Below, piece after piece: positions 63,741 to 64,000 of a stretch of DNA of 64,000 bases. The stretch comes from Azolla caroliniana (lineage: Eukaryota > Polypodiophyta), in NCBI GenBank assembly GCA_043228905.1, contig JBHGNT010000006.1:18104001-18168000 (forward strand). The letters are read 5' to 3'. The translations under genes and the position numbers were made by a program. The notes under the pieces are model-generated. The model was given only the letters and a program-made list of their open reading frames with translations, made no database searches and was not told where the DNA came from. Numbering within the stretch: position 1 is the first letter of the stretch; each line of letters opens with the position of its first letter.

Positions 63741-64000
63741 AACTCCCGGTCTTTCCGGCGTGCTTCTTCGTTTAAAAACCTTGACTTCACTCTCACTAGG
63801 GATAAGTTCTTTCCTTCCGGTCCGGCATTGTCTAGAGTGACAACCAACGTCTCTCAGCTATTTGGAAGGGACCCGAGCAATAACAATGCCAATACCTCGT
63901 CGGCTAACGATACTTCGAGTGAGGTAATATGGTTTATCATCCCTTGGAAGGTGTTCATATGCTCTACCATGTTGGCATTGTCTTGATACCGGAGCCTCAC
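63741..64000 (-). pseudogene. gag: Gag capsid part of copia Q, continues past the window
   Basis: Minus strand gag of the C/P type, seen as the LVVTLDNAGPEGKN-like region (63840-63790) and the capsid end reading towards higher coordinates. The gag start, primer site and 5' LTR would be beyond 64000. Confidence 0.75.

Overview
This window is plant nuclear DNA made almost wholly of transposable elements nested inside one another. I found no cellular protein gene, no rRNA, no functional tRNA and no CRISPR array. Evidence for a plant: many Ty1/copia elements with a primer-binding site complementary to initiator tRNA-Met (TGGTATCAGAGC beside the 5' LTR), and chromodomain Ty3/gypsy elements. The gypsy gag resembles the Tf1/sushi type more than the usual seed-plant chromoviruses, so a large-genome non-seed plant (moss, lycophyte or fern) is my best guess. 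That is an inference, not a demonstration.

Layout. 1-4510: young gypsy A (minus), gag-pol open to the window edge. 4511-8554: copia G (minus), cut by A. 8555-11551: old non-coding DNA with a possible solo LTR. 11552-14742: copia F (plus, 5'-truncated). 14743-17359: copia H and copia I remnants (minus), I inserted in H. 17360-20903: gypsy B (minus, 5'-truncated). 20904-22969: copia J (plus) with a solo LTR (K). 22970-51520: gypsy L (plus), a host carrying copia C (24481-30025, target duplication TGATT), copia D (30148-40200, itself carrying copia E at 33650-39583) and DNA transposon T (41810-49028). 51521-52255: copia fragments. 52361-59656: gypsy O (minus), its 5' LTR split by copia P (53865-59308, target duplication AGAGA). 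59657-64000: copia Q (minus), interrupted by a gypsy R 3' end and by a small element with inverted ends.

Two things stand out. First, the A/B/L/O gypsy family lacks a tRNA primer site. The 12 bases after its 5' LTR are complementary to 12 bases in the LTR about 33 nt downstream of a TATA box, where the transcript should start, and the pairing covaries between copies A and O. This is the layout of Tf1-type self-priming. The same family has a gag/pol overlap with a -1 frameshift heptamer. Second, transposon T is about 7.2 kb with 32-bp inverted termini. It carries two divergent, decayed genes: a transposase-like protein with a GHTHDHIDQ motif (DUF7869-like as I recall it), and a spliced partner whose motif order suggests a ParB/sulfiredoxin-like domain.

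Most other coding regions are pseudogenes. Their stops, frameshifts and deletions are noted per entry.
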